DNA of 16,942 bases from assembly GCA_023389745.1 (NCBI GenBank), contig JAEWED010000234.1, positions 1-16,942 of the forward strand, given 5' to 3'. The notes beneath the pieces were generated by a model. It did not search any database. It saw only the letters and a program-made list of their open reading frames with translations, and had not been told where the DNA came from. A program made the position numbers and the translations under genes. This stretch comes from Actinomycetes bacterium (GTDB taxonomy: Bacteria > Actinomycetota > Acidimicrobiia > Acidimicrobiales > Microtrichaceae). Numbering within the stretch: position 1 is the stretch's first letter; each line of letters begins with the position of its first letter. This document shows, one piece after another, positions 1 through 7,417 of the stretch.

Positions 1-1
1 G

Positions 2-700
2 CCCGGGGTCGCCGGCGCCGGCTACCGCGCGGGTGGGGCCGGCGGCGATCAGGGGAGCTCGGCCGACTCCGGGCCCGGCGGTGGCGGGGGCGGAGCGAGC
101 GCCCTGTCCGGGCCGGGCGGCATCCTCGTCGTCGCGGGTGGCGGAGGCGGCGGTGGCGGTGGCAGCGGCTGGGCGACCAACGACAGCGGCCGTGGGCACG
201 GCGGCGCCGGGGGCGTCGGCGGCAGCAACGGCAGCGACGGAGGCGGCGAGTCCGCGGAGCGAGGCCGCGCGGGTTCGGGTGGCGACGGCACCGGTGCCGG
301 CGGCAGCGCTCCTCCGAGCGGCGGCGGAGCAGGGCTCGCCCAGTCGGGCGGCGTCGGCGGCGCGGGTGGTGCCGGCGAGGACGGAACCGGCGACCGCGAC
401 GGTGGTGGCGGTGGTGGCGGTGGCGGCGGCGACGTCCGTGGCGGCGGTGGCGGCAGCGGTGGTGCGTCGAACTGGCCGTTCCTGTCCTACGTCGGTGGTG
501 GCGGCGGCGGCGGAGGCGGCGCCAGCTCGGTCGCCGGGGCTGCGAGCAGCACCGTGACCCCGAACGGCGGTGGGGCCGGTGGCGCCGGCGCGACCGGTGG
601 GGAGCGGACCCGGGGCGGTGCGGGCGGATCCGGCTGGGTACGGGTGTACCTGACCGTCGCAGGCAACACCGAGGTCGGCACCTTCTGCACGTTCGGGTGA
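2..700 (+). CDS. Glycine-rich protein, C-terminal part (5' end outside window)
   Basis: The open frame enters from the left edge and stops at TGA 698-700, giving 232 visible residues. It is dominated by Gly with Ala, Ser, Asp and Thr, including runs of eight to ten glycines, and contains hardly any Lys or long hydrophobic stretches. The last 25 or so residues change to an ordinary beta-strand-like tail (SGWVRVYLTVAGNTEVG, then FCTFG). This layout, with a poly-Gly body ending in a short V-x-V strand, resembles secreted bacterial glycine-rich domain proteins; that is a family resemblance from memory, not a database match. The N-terminus, and so any signal peptide, lies outside the window. The stop overlaps the GTG start of the PqqD/HPr-kinase-like gene by 4 bases, so the two are probably translated together. 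It may be a surface structural protein, or a substrate of the neighbouring module; the latter is speculative. High Gly content makes false open frames easy, but the 4-base coupling and the ordered C-terminus support this one. Confidence 0.72.
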   Translation, partial: PGVAGAGYRAGGAGGDQGSSADSGPGGGGGGASALSGPGGILVVAGGGGGGGGGSGWATNDSGRGHGGAGGVGGSNGSDGGGESAERGRAGSGGDGTGAGGSAPPSGGGAGLAQSGGVGGAGGAGEDGTGDRDGGGGGGGGGGDVRGGGGGSGGASNWPFLSYVGGGGGGGGGASSVAGAASSTVTPNGGGAGGAGATGGERTRGGAGGSGWVRVYLTVAGNTEVGTFCTFG

Positions 701-1860
701 GCACCGATCCGTCGCCGGGTCCGGCTGCCGCCGATGGTCGCCTGTGGCGGTCGGAGGGAGTGCTGCTCGCCGGGTTCCTGGACGGCGCCTGTGCGTACGA
801 CCTGCTGTCCGACCGGGTGCACCTGCTCCGGCCGGCCGCGGCGAGGCTGCTCGAACGGCTGCCGCTCGAGCTGGACGAGCTCGTCTCGACGGCCCACGAC
901 GTGGTCGGTCCCGATGCCGTGGATCCCGAGGACGAAGTGCTCGGGGGAGTCGAGGCGCTGGTGGCCCTCGGGGTGGTCGGTCGCACCACGACCTGGTCAC
1001 GCCCGGAGCCCGTCGGAGGGTCCACCCAGGATCCGGCCGGTCGTCGCATCGGGGCGTCGCACGACCTGCTGGATCGTGTGGTGGCGTTCCGCAGCAGCGA
1101 CCCGGAGCTGCTGGCGGCGGTCGACGACTTCATCGGGGTGTCCCGATCGGACGCGCCGCCCGACGTGTTCTTCGATGCGGACCCTCGAGCCGACGGCGGG
1201 ATCGACCTGCACGCGGCCGAGACCTGGGAGTTCCCGAACCGGTCGGGGTTCTTCGCCCAGCTGCCGGGAGTGGTGCACGACTTCGCGGCACGCTCCGATT
1301 CGTCGCTCGTGCTGCACGCCGGCGCGGTGCGCACCCCGGACGGCCGGGTCGTCCTCCTGCCCGCCGCGTCCGAACACGGCAAGTCGACGCTCGTCGCCGC
1401 ACTGGTCCAGGCCGGCTGCGACTACCTGGGCGACGAGATGATCGGAGTGCGCGCCGGTTCTCTCGCCGCGATCTCGTGCCCGACGCCCCTCGCTCTCGAC
1501 GACGTGAGCCGGTCCGTGCTGGGGCTCGCCACTCCGTCGTCGCGCCACACCGACCCGCGGGCGCTGCGGCCCGACGTGCGGTGCCTGCGCGGCGAGGTGG
1601 GCCCAGTGTCGGAGATCGTGGTCCCCGCCTTCGCCCTCGGCACGGAGCGCTCTGTCGAGCTCCTGGCACCCGTCGACGCGCTGAGGGCGCTCCTGACGCA
1701 CGCGACGAACCTGCACCGCGGCGGCGACGCGGGGTTCCGGGCGTTGTGCGACCTGGCGGCGAACGTGCCGGTGACGAGGATCGTGCACGGCGACTCGCCG
1801 GCGCTCGCCCGGTCGATCATCGGCGGGTCATCAGCGATCGGAGCATCGCGGTCCGGGTGA
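697..1860 (+). CDS. PqqD-like / HPr kinase-related fusion protein
   Basis: The protein has 387 residues and starts at GTG 697, inside the stop of the glycine-rich gene. Residues about 17-95 look like a PqqD-type winged-helix peptide-binding domain (AYDLLSDRVHLLRPAAARLL, then an acidic helix and VEALVALGVV). Residues about 185-375 look like the HPr kinase/PEP carboxykinase P-loop fold: VLHAGAV, then a Walker A of the A-x4-GKS type (AASEHGKST, K229), then YLGDEMIGV with D246/E247 at the expected acidic position. HPr kinase relatives of this kind (from memory, the HprK-related kinase A group and the kinases of some lasso-peptide clusters) phosphorylate or otherwise modify peptides or proteins rather than regulating sugar uptake. 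No clear Shine-Dalgarno sequence precedes the start, which fits translational coupling. The last 44 bases overlap the end of the convergent nucleotidyltransferase gene. The kinase fold is well supported; the substrate is unknown. Confidence 0.82.
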   Translation: MSTDPSPGPAAADGRLWRSEGVLLAGFLDGACAYDLLSDRVHLLRPAAARLLERLPLELDELVSTAHDVVGPDAVDPEDEVLGGVEALVALGVVGRTTTWSRPEPVGGSTQDPAGRRIGASHDLLDRVVAFRSSDPELLAAVDDFIGVSRSDAPPDVFFDADPRADGGIDLHAAETWEFPNRSGFFAQLPGVVHDFAARSDSSLVLHAGAVRTPDGRVVLLPAASEHGKSTLVAALVQAGCDYLGDEMIGVRAGSLAAISCPTPLALDDVSRSVLGLATPSSRHTDPRALRPDVRCLRGEVGPVSEIVVPAFALGTERSVELLAPVDALRALLTHATNLHRGGDAGFRALCDLAANVPVTRIVHGDSPALARSIIGGSSAIGASRSG

Positions 1861-2923
1861 GCCCTCTCGCACGCAGGTGCTCGGGCGTCGGCCAGAGCAC
1901 CGCCGCCACGTAGGCCGACTTGCGGCCGGGGCCGCGCAGCTCGCGCACGACGTCCAGCTTCGCCCGGCCGATCGATGAGCCTTCGACACGCTGCCGGCGG
2001 ATCATCGCCGCCTCGGCGCCCTCGATGTGGACCGCTCGCACCCAATCGTCCCAGGCGGGTGCGGCGACCGGGAGCGTCGAGAGGGTGTCGGCGACCGCTG
2101 TGGCGAGCACCGCCTCGCCGCCCCAACGCCGGGCGGTGGCGATGACGTCCTCGGCGTCGACGTCCTCGGCGGTGAGGTACCCGGCGATGTCGCGGAGGCT
2201 GTGCAGGCTCGGAATCGGGGAGCCCAGCACCGCGTGGTACGCGGCGTGGAGGAACCGCTGCGGGCGCGAGAGGGCGTGCATCGTCACGCCCCCGAGCCGG
2301 AAGGGCTCGGGCTCGGCGAACAGCTCGTCGAGGGGGATGCGCGCACCGAAGACCCCGTCGCAGATCATCCGGTGGACGTCGACCTCGATCCCGTCGGACA
2401 TCGTCACGGTGACGCCCTTCGCGAACCTCCGGTCGAAGCCCGGGCGCCGTGGTGGCCACGGCCTGGTTCCCCCGAACGCCTCGAGGACCTCGACCGCTCG
2501 GTCGATGCCGTCGGGTCGGACGAGCAGGTCGAGATCGACGAACGAGCGCGACGACGGGTCGGCCTCGTCGAGATGTGCGACGGCGGGCCCTTTGACGACG
2601 AGGTGTGGGATGACTCCCGCCGCCGCGAACCATTCGTGCAGCTCGAGGAGGCGGACCTCGAGCTGCAGGCACCACAGCATCGTCGCCTCGTGCCGTCGCT
2701 CGAGCTGGTCGAGCGCCGCCCCGGGGAGGTGCACGTCACCGTCCTCGACGCAGTCGCGCAACGACCCGAGGAGCTTCGCCGCCTCTGCGCGGCGGACCAG
2801 CTCGAGGGCGTCGGCGGTGTCGATCACCCGGCCCGCCGGAGCCGGTGCCGCCCCGCTGGCACCGGGCAGGTGGTGCACGGCCACCCTCCGGAGCAGCTCG
2901 TCGAGTGCGTCTGTGCCGCTCAC
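1817..2923 (-). CDS. NTP_transf_5-type nucleotidyltransferase family protein
   Basis: The gene encodes 368 residues from GTG 2923, which overlaps the stop of the upstream PqqD-like gene by 4 bases; this coupling decides the start, although the frame stays open further upstream. The core matches the uncharacterised nucleotidyltransferase family PF14907: HLVVKGPAVAHL with K111-G112, then R126 and FVDLDLLVRP with D130 and D132, and later EVDVH with D182 as the likely third metal-binding acid. The pol-beta-type fold would transfer a nucleotidyl group from NTP to an unknown acceptor. C-terminal helices follow, with a basic tail. Family members are found beside HPr-kinase-related and PqqD-like genes in exopolysaccharide and peptide-modification loci (recalled knowledge), and the same partners occur here. 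Its 3' end overlaps the convergent kinase-like gene by 44 bp. The biochemical substrate cannot be read from the sequence. Confidence 0.85.
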   Translation of the reverse strand: MSGTDALDELLRRVAVHHLPGASGAAPAPAGRVIDTADALELVRRAEAAKLLGSLRDCVEDGDVHLPGAALDQLERRHEATMLWCLQLEVRLLELHEWFAAAGVIPHLVVKGPAVAHLDEADPSSRSFVDLDLLVRPDGIDRAVEVLEAFGGTRPWPPRRPGFDRRFAKGVTVTMSDGIEVDVHRMICDGVFGARIPLDELFAEPEPFRLGGVTMHALSRPQRFLHAAYHAVLGSPIPSLHSLRDIAGYLTAEDVDAEDVIATARRWGGEAVLATAVADTLSTLPVAAPAWDDWVRAVHIEGAEAAMIRRQRVEGSSIGRAKLDVVRELRGPGRKSAYVAAVLWPTPEHLRARGLTRTAMLRSLMTRR

Positions 2924-3213
2924 GGCACCCGGTTCCCGGTCGTCTGCTCGAGGGTGACCACCAGGTCGGCGTCGAGCAGCTGTGCGAGTGCGTCGTCGAG
3001 CGACCCGGGCGGTAGGTCGCCGCCGTAGCCGGCCCCGTCGAGGCGCTGTGAGATCGTGCCTCGGGTCCCTGGTCGGTCCAGCGCAATCCAGACGGCGGCG
3101 GCCAGTCCGCCGAGCTCGCGTGCCCGCCCTCCTGAGGCAGCGACCATCACCTTGTCGGGTCCGACTCGATGAACCCATCCGGGTGTTCTGGTCCACACCG
3201 CTTCCATCACCAT
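2920..3213 (-). CDS. Stand-alone PqqD-like peptide-binding protein
   Basis: This small protein (97 residues from ATG 3213, or 95 from ATG 3207) has the PqqD family pattern: a short N-terminal beta hairpin (VHRVGPDKVMVA), a helix with LGGLAAAVWIALDR, then a winged-helix segment ending DDALAQLLDADLVV. PqqD proteins bind a precursor peptide and hand it to a modifying enzyme. The ATG at 3207 has the better-spaced GGGG ribosome-binding stretch (9 bases), whereas ATG 3213 has only 3 bases between them. The stop overlaps the nucleotidyltransferase start by 4 bases, so the two form an operon read leftward from a promoter near 3228-3233. It is the second PqqD-like domain within 3 kb, the other being fused to the kinase-like protein. 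The assignment rests on pattern and length; a generic small winged-helix protein is the main alternative. Confidence 0.72.
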   Translation of the reverse strand: MVMEAVWTRTPGWVHRVGPDKVMVAASGGRARELGGLAAAVWIALDRPGTRGTISQRLDGAGYGGDLPPGSLDDALAQLLDADLVVTLEQTTGNRVP

Positions 3214-3227
3214 GCGCCCCGGGGCAC

Positions 3228-3233
3228 ACGGTA
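3228..3233 (-). promoter_or_regulatory. Candidate -10 element for the PqqD/nucleotidyltransferase unit
   Basis: Read on the minus strand, TACCGT fits the actinobacterial TANNNT -10 pattern and lies 14 bases before ATG 3213, implying a leader of about 7 bases. No convincing -35 hexamer is visible. It lies in the 84-base gap between divergent genes. Confidence 0.4.
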
Positions 3234-3293
3234 GTTCTCCCTCGATGACCGCTCACCGACGGACGACACCGGGAGGGGTGACGCTCCGGGAGA

Positions 3294-3299
3294 TAGCGT
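3294..3299 (+). promoter_or_regulatory. Candidate -10 element for the acyltransferase gene
   Basis: TAGCGT fits TANNNT and overlaps the GTG at 3298. If it is a real -10, transcription would begin near 3306 and the first usable start would be ATG 3310 in a nearly leaderless message. If instead the GGGAG at 3288-3292 is the ribosome-binding site, GTG 3298 is the start and the promoter lies further upstream. The sequence alone does not decide between them. Confidence 0.4.
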
Positions 3300-5193
3300 G
3301 AGCCGTTCAATGGGCGAGAGGGATGCCGTCTCGACGGGGGCGCCGAGCACCGAGTCGGCAGGGCGGGCGGAGCGAGCGCTCGCCCTGGACGGACTGCGCG
3401 CCCTGGCGTTCCTCCTCGTCTTCGCCTACCACGCGCAGATCCCGGGCTTCGGTGGTGGCTTCCTCGGGGTCGACGTCTTCTTCGTCCTGTCGGGGTTCCT
3501 CGTGACCCGCATCCTGCTGCAGACACCTCAGGTCGACGGACCCTCCACACTCGACTTCGTCGCACGACGGCTGCGTCGCGTCATGCCGATGCTCGTCGTC
3601 GTGGTGGTCGCCACGACGCTGCTGCTCGTCGCGAGCGGTTCCCCCGGTCAGCTGTACCGACAGCGCGGCGAGGCGATCGCGACGCTGCTGTCCGTCGCCA
3701 ACGTCTGGGCCGCCGTCGAGGGCCAGTCGTACTTCGCCCAGTTCGTCGCCCGCTCGCCGCTCACCCCGACCTGGACGTTGTCGATCGAGGTGCAGTTCTA
3801 CGTCGTCTGGTCGCTGGTGGTCCTCTGGGCGGCTCGCGGTCGTCGACTCGCCCGTGTCGCCGGCGCCGCGGCGGTCCTCACCGTGGTGTCGATCGTCGTC
3901 ATGGCGCTGGGGGTCGTCGTCAGCGATCCGTCGAGCATCTACTTCAACACGGTCGCGCGGCTGCACCAGCCGCTGATCGGCGCGCTGCTCGCCTGCGCCC
4001 TGGTCTCGGGCCGGTTCCTGCGCTCGTGGCCAGCGCGTCGTGGCGTCGCCTCGCTCGCCGTGCTGGCGGTGTGCGTGCTGGTGCTGCGGAACTCGGCCGC
4101 GGCCTACTACCTCGGCGGCTCGACCGTCGTCGCGGTCGCCGCCGCAGCTCTGGTGGGCTCGTTGACGGCGTCGGGATCCTCGCCGCTCGGGCGCGGGCTG
4201 TCCTGGACGCCGGCGGTCGGCCTCGGTCGGATCTCCTACAGCGCCTACCTCTGGCACTGGCCCGTCATCATCACCCTCAGCGAACGACGGACCGGGCTGC
4301 CGGCACCGCTGCTGTGGGTGCTCTGGTTCGCGGCGACCGTCGTGCTCTCACTCGCCTCGCACCGGTGGGTCGAGCGCCGCGGCATGTCGCTGCGCCTCTC
4401 GCCCGGACGGACCTTCGCTGCGGTCGGCGCCGCCGTGGCCGCCGCGGTCGTCGTCGTGCTGGTGTGCACCTCGGGTGCTCGACGGGACCCGCTCGACGCT
4501 GCCGCGGCGATCGCAGCGCCGGCGGTCCCACCCGACCTCGCGGACGTCCCGGCCGTGGCGCTCGTGGGTGACTCCGTGGCGCAGAGCCTGTTGCCGGCGT
4601 TCGTCGCCGACGGCCGCGCCACCGGGTACGCGGTTGCCGATGGTGCGTTCCCCGGATGCCCCGTCGTCGACCTCGAACCGTTCAAGGCCGACGGCAGCCC
4701 GGCGGTGGCGAACAACGAACGATGCGCGATGCAGGCCGACGCGGCCCGGCGCGAGCTCGGCTCGCAGTGGCAGCCCGACATCGTGTTCTGGGCCAGCGCC
4801 CTCGAGGTCGCACACCTCCGCGATCCCGGCGGACAGCTGCTCGCTCCCGGCTCGGTGGAGTGGGCGGACCGGTTGGCGGCAGCGCTCGATGCGGCGTACG
4901 ACCGCGACGTGCCCGACGGGTCACGCCTCGTGGTGATGGTCCCGGCGCCGCCCGACGATGCCGGCCCCGAGTTCTCGGCCGAGACCGAGGCGTACCTGCA
5001 GGTGCTCCGGGACTTCGTCGAGTCCCGACCCGGCGCCGTGCTCGTGAACCTGGCGGAGCTGCCGTGCGACCGACGGGCAGGGTGCAGGGACGGTGCACCG
5101 GATCGCCCCGACGGCATCCACTACACCGAGGAGTCGGGGGTCCTGGTGGTGGAACGGTTGCGGGCCGAGGGCCTGCTGCCCGACGACGCCTGA
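3298..5193 (+). CDS. Membrane O-acyltransferase with C-terminal SGNH domain (OafA/YrhL type)
   Basis: The 631-residue protein has the two-part layout of OafA-type acyltransferases. Residues about 30-395 form an acyltransferase-3 membrane domain with roughly ten hydrophobic segments. It starts ALDGLRALAFLLVFAYHA, with H45 as the likely catalytic histidine, followed by FLGVDVFFVLSGFL with D59. After a linker, residues about 415-631 form an SGNH hydrolase-like domain: VALVGDSVAQ with nucleophile S426, and DGIH with D605 and H608 completing the triad. These proteins move acetyl or other short acyl groups across the membrane and attach them to surface glycans or peptidoglycan. It heads a plus-strand polysaccharide cluster, so glycan O-acylation is the likely role. 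The start is GTG 3298 (GGGAG 5 bases upstream) or ATG 3310; both precede the first conserved residue. A large stem-loop follows the stop. Confidence 0.95.
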   Translation: MSRSMGERDAVSTGAPSTESAGRAERALALDGLRALAFLLVFAYHAQIPGFGGGFLGVDVFFVLSGFLVTRILLQTPQVDGPSTLDFVARRLRRVMPMLVVVVVATTLLLVASGSPGQLYRQRGEAIATLLSVANVWAAVEGQSYFAQFVARSPLTPTWTLSIEVQFYVVWSLVVLWAARGRRLARVAGAAAVLTVVSIVVMALGVVVSDPSSIYFNTVARLHQPLIGALLACALVSGRFLRSWPARRGVASLAVLAVCVLVLRNSAAAYYLGGSTVVAVAAAALVGSLTASGSSPLGRGLSWTPAVGLGRISYSAYLWHWPVIITLSERRTGLPAPLLWVLWFAATVVLSLASHRWVERRGMSLRLSPGRTFAAVGAAVAAAVVVVLVCTSGARRDPLDAAAAIAAPAVPPDLADVPAVALVGDSVAQSLLPAFVADGRATGYAVADGAFPGCPVVDLEPFKADGSPAVANNERCAMQADAARRELGSQWQPDIVFWASALEVAHLRDPGGQLLAPGSVEWADRLAAALDAAYDRDVPDGSRLVVMVPAPPDDAGPEFSAETEAYLQVLRDFVESRPGAVLVNLAELPCDRRAGCRDGAPDRPDGIHYTEESGVLVVERLRAEGLLPDDA

Positions 5194-5194
5194 T

Positions 5195-5237
5195 CCCGTG
5201 ACGCGACACGCATGACTGGCGGGGTGTGCGTCACGGG
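5195..5237 (+). terminator. Stem-loop after the acyltransferase gene, possible terminator
   Basis: Left arm 5195-5209 pairs with right arm 5224-5237 over 14 base pairs, with a single bulged G at 5205 and a 14-base loop. It begins 2 bases after the stop codon and ends 20 bases before the next gene's -10. The only T-run is TTTT at 5250-5253, some way downstream, so it is not a textbook intrinsic terminator. It could alternatively protect the transcript end or act as an operator near the following promoter. Confidence 0.55.
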
Positions 5238-5256
5238 CGCGTGGAGAAGTTTTCGG

Positions 5257-5262
5257 TAGCCT
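5257..5262 (+). promoter_or_regulatory. -10 element for a leaderless aminotransferase message
   Basis: TAGCCT fits TANNNT and is separated from the GTG start at 5269 by exactly 6 bases, so transcription would start on or next to the first base of the codon. There is no Shine-Dalgarno sequence before the GTG, and the conserved protein sequence begins immediately after it. The -35 region has no recognisable consensus. Confidence 0.6.
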
Positions 5263-5268
5263 GCCGAG

Positions 5269-6390
5269 GTGGGGCGAATCTATCTGTCACCTCCCGACGT
5301 GGGGGACCTGGAGCGCGCGGCGTTGCTGCGAGCGTTCGACTCGAACTGGATCACGACGCTCGGACCCGAGGTCGACGGCTTCGAGCGCGACATCTGCGAA
5401 GCGACCGGTGCCGAGGCGGCGGTCGCGCTGGCCAGCGGCACCGCCGCGCTGCACCTGGCGCTGCTCCTGGCGGGCGTCGGTCCGGGGGACGAGGTCTGGG
5501 TCTCGACCTTCACCTTCGTCGCGCCCGCGAACGCGGTGCGGTACCTCGGGGCGTCGCTGCGCTTCATCGACTCCGAGACCGAGACGTGGAACATGGATCC
5601 CGCGCTCGTCGAGGAGGCACTCGTCGCCGCAGCCGCACGGGAGCGCCTCCCGAAGGCGATCGTCGTCGTCGACCTCTACGGCCAGGCGGCGCAACTCGAC
5701 CGGTTGGCGGCATCGTGCGACGACCACGGCGTCGTGTTGATCGAGGACGCCGCCGAGGCGCTGGGCGCCACCTGGCAGGGACGCGCTGCGGGCACCTGGG
5801 GTCGCTACGGCGTGTACTCGTTCAACGGGAACAAGATCGCGACCACCAGCGGCGGGGGCATGCTCGTCGGCCCGGCCGACGACATGGAGCGCGCTCGCTA
5901 CCTCGCCCAGCAGGCCCGACAGCCCGTGCCCCACTACGAGCACACCGACGTCGGGTACAACTACCGGCTGTCGAACCTGCTGGCCGCCGTGGGCCGCGCC
6001 CAGCTCGAGCGTTTGCCGTCGATGATCCGCCGTCGACGGGAGATCCACGGGCGCTACGTCGAGGAGCTCGGCGGGGCGCTCGGATGGGAGTTCATGCCGT
6101 GGGACGACCGTGGCACGCCGAACGCGTGGCTGACCGTCGCGCTGCTCCCGACGGACGGATCGAACGGCCCGACCGAGCTGTGCGCGTCGCTGGCGTGCCA
6201 GGAGATCGAGGCCCGTCCGGCCTGGAAGCCGATGCACCTGCAGCCGGTCTTCGCCGGGGTTCCCCGCGTCGGAGGGTCGGTGAGCGAGGACTGCTTCGAC
6301 CGTGGCGTGTGCCTTCCGAGCGGCTCCGGGATGACCGACGACGACGTCGATCGGGTGATCTCGGCGGTCACGGATCTGGCGACTGCGTGA
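5269..6390 (+). CDS. DegT/DnrJ/EryC1/StrS-family sugar aminotransferase
   Basis: This 373-residue PLP-dependent enzyme is the normal length for the family. Landmarks are LSPPDVGDLE and DSNWITTLGPEVDGFE at the start, ASGTAALHLALLLAGVGPGD (phosphate-binding region), IEDAAEALGA with D160 contacting the PLP pyridine nitrogen, SFNGNKI with K189 as the Schiff-base lysine, and GYNYRLSNLLAAVGRAQL. The N-terminal pattern resembles the PglE/EpsN branch, which transaminates UDP-4-keto-6-deoxy-sugars to UDP-4-amino-sugars using glutamate. The exact sugar is not readable. The GTG start is supported by the -10 element 6 bases upstream and by conserved residues starting at position 4. No matching 4,6-dehydratase or acetyltransferase is in the window, so the keto-sugar must come from elsewhere. 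The stop overlaps the following glycosyltransferase start. Confidence 0.95.
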   Translation: MGRIYLSPPDVGDLERAALLRAFDSNWITTLGPEVDGFERDICEATGAEAAVALASGTAALHLALLLAGVGPGDEVWVSTFTFVAPANAVRYLGASLRFIDSETETWNMDPALVEEALVAAAARERLPKAIVVVDLYGQAAQLDRLAASCDDHGVVLIEDAAEALGATWQGRAAGTWGRYGVYSFNGNKIATTSGGGMLVGPADDMERARYLAQQARQPVPHYEHTDVGYNYRLSNLLAAVGRAQLERLPSMIRRRREIHGRYVEELGGALGWEFMPWDDRGTPNAWLTVALLPTDGSNGPTELCASLACQEIEARPAWKPMHLQPVFAGVPRVGGSVSEDCFDRGVCLPSGSGMTDDDVDRVISAVTDLATA

Positions 6391-7361
6391 TGTCGACGCC
6401 GGCGCGGCCCGACCGACCGTCCCTGGCGGTCGCCGTCTGCACCCATCGCCGTCGGTCGGGCCTGCAGGAGGTGCTCGGCTCGCTCGACGACCAGACGGAG
6501 CCACCGGAGGTCGTCTACGTGCTGGACAACGACCCCGAGGGGTCCGCTCGGTCGGCGGCCCGGCCGAACGGCGGCCCGCTCGTCTACGTGCCGATGGGTG
6601 AGAACGCAGGTCCCGCCGGGGCGTTCTCCCGTGCGCTGGAGCTCGCCCAGGACGACATCGAGGGCCCCGACTGGGTCACCCTCGTCGGCGACGACAACCC
6701 GCTGCCGAGCGCCGACGTCCTGGCCACGATCGCCGACCTGATCCAGCAGGTGTCCGTCGACGAGGACGTCGCCGCCGTCGGCCTCAACGGCGCGCGCTTC
6801 AGTCGGACCAGGGGATCGGCCCGGCTGCTCGACAAGGAGCTCCACGGAGTGGTCGACGTCGACTTCGTGACCGGCGGCGGGCGACCCACCTACAACGTGC
6901 GCGCCCTGCGCCGTCTGGGTGTCGAGTTCGACGCGACGTTGTTCTTCGGCTTCGAGGAGCTCGACGTCGGGATGGGGATCCGCAGCGCCGGCGGCAGGGT
7001 CGTCGTCGACGGCGACTGGCTGCGCCACGCGCGCGCACGGGCCGGCAAGCTCGGCCGTCCGCTGCCGAGGGTGCAGCCACGACGACGCGCCAGGTGGCGC
7101 ACCTACTACTCGGTGCGCAACCACCTGATCGTGTCGTGGCGTCACAGCAGGCCGCTGGGCCGGGTGCGCGCCGTCGGACTCGGGGGCGCGATGGTGCTCA
7201 GCCGCGTGCTCGACCGGCATCGGTGGTCCGACGTCTCGCCGGCGGCCCTCGGTTTCGTGCACTGGGCGCTCGGCGTGCGCGGACGGGTCCTCGAGCCGCC
7301 TGCGGCCGTCGAGCCATCGGCGCCGGGACGCTCCACCGTCGTCGAGGACGAACCTCGGTGA
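6390..7361 (+). CDS. Family 2 glycosyltransferase
   Basis: The 323-residue protein starts at ATG 6390, overlapping the aminotransferase stop by one base; GTG 6387 would give one extra residue and a 4-base overlap. The GT-A fold is seen in LAVAVCTHRRRSGLQEVLGSL near the N-terminus, VYVLDNDPEG, GENAGPAGAFSRAL, then TLVGDDNPLP, which supplies the acidic metal/nucleotide-binding position. FFGFEELDVGMGIRSAG in the middle corresponds to the acceptor-side ED motif. The C-terminal third has basic and amphipathic stretches (TYYSVRNHLIVSWRHSRPLG) that probably hold it on the inner face of the membrane. The pattern is like the rhamnosyl/galactofuranosyl transferase-like subgroup, but donor and acceptor cannot be assigned. 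It is transcribed with the aminotransferase, so it may use the amino-sugar made by that enzyme. Confidence 0.9.
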   Translation: MSTPARPDRPSLAVAVCTHRRRSGLQEVLGSLDDQTEPPEVVYVLDNDPEGSARSAARPNGGPLVYVPMGENAGPAGAFSRALELAQDDIEGPDWVTLVGDDNPLPSADVLATIADLIQQVSVDEDVAAVGLNGARFSRTRGSARLLDKELHGVVDVDFVTGGGRPTYNVRALRRLGVEFDATLFFGFEELDVGMGIRSAGGRVVVDGDWLRHARARAGKLGRPLPRVQPRRRARWRTYYSVRNHLIVSWRHSRPLGRVRAVGLGGAMVLSRVLDRHRWSDVSPAALGFVHWALGVRGRVLEPPAAVEPSAPGRSTVVEDEPR

Positions 7362-7404
7362 GCGCCGGTGAATTTCGCCCATGTGCCCGCCGAGCAGCGT
7401 TCAC

Positions 7405-7410
7405 TAGCGT
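7405..7410 (+). promoter_or_regulatory. Candidate -10 element before the pyruvyl transferase
   Basis: TAGCGT fits TANNNT and recurs exactly at 3294-3299. It lies 7 bases before a GTG at 7418 that opens a 33-codon frame, and about 110 bases before the pyruvyl transferase start. A message starting near 7417 would carry a leader of about 100 bases. There is no clear -35 match. Confidence 0.45.
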
Positions 7411-7417
7411 GGAGCAG

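Noticed and set aside
49..291. Proline-rich minus-strand frame
   Set aside because: It is the complement of the glycine codons of the plus-strand glycine-rich gene, so the poly-Pro is a direct consequence of GGC/GGT runs.
120..460. Possible CRISPR-like or regulatory repeats in the glycine-rich region
   Set aside because: The repetition comes from GGC/GGT/GCC codons with no constant repeat length or spacers.
2924..3565. Upstream extension of the nucleotidyltransferase frame on the minus strand
   Set aside because: The extension is Arg/Pro-rich, overlaps the PqqD-like gene and the acyltransferase start, and the family homology begins only after the GTG at 2923.
5226..6389. Upstream extension of the GT2 frame, making a 711-residue protein
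   Set aside because: The added part is the out-of-frame reading of the aminotransferase gene; GT2 homology starts at the ATG at 6390.
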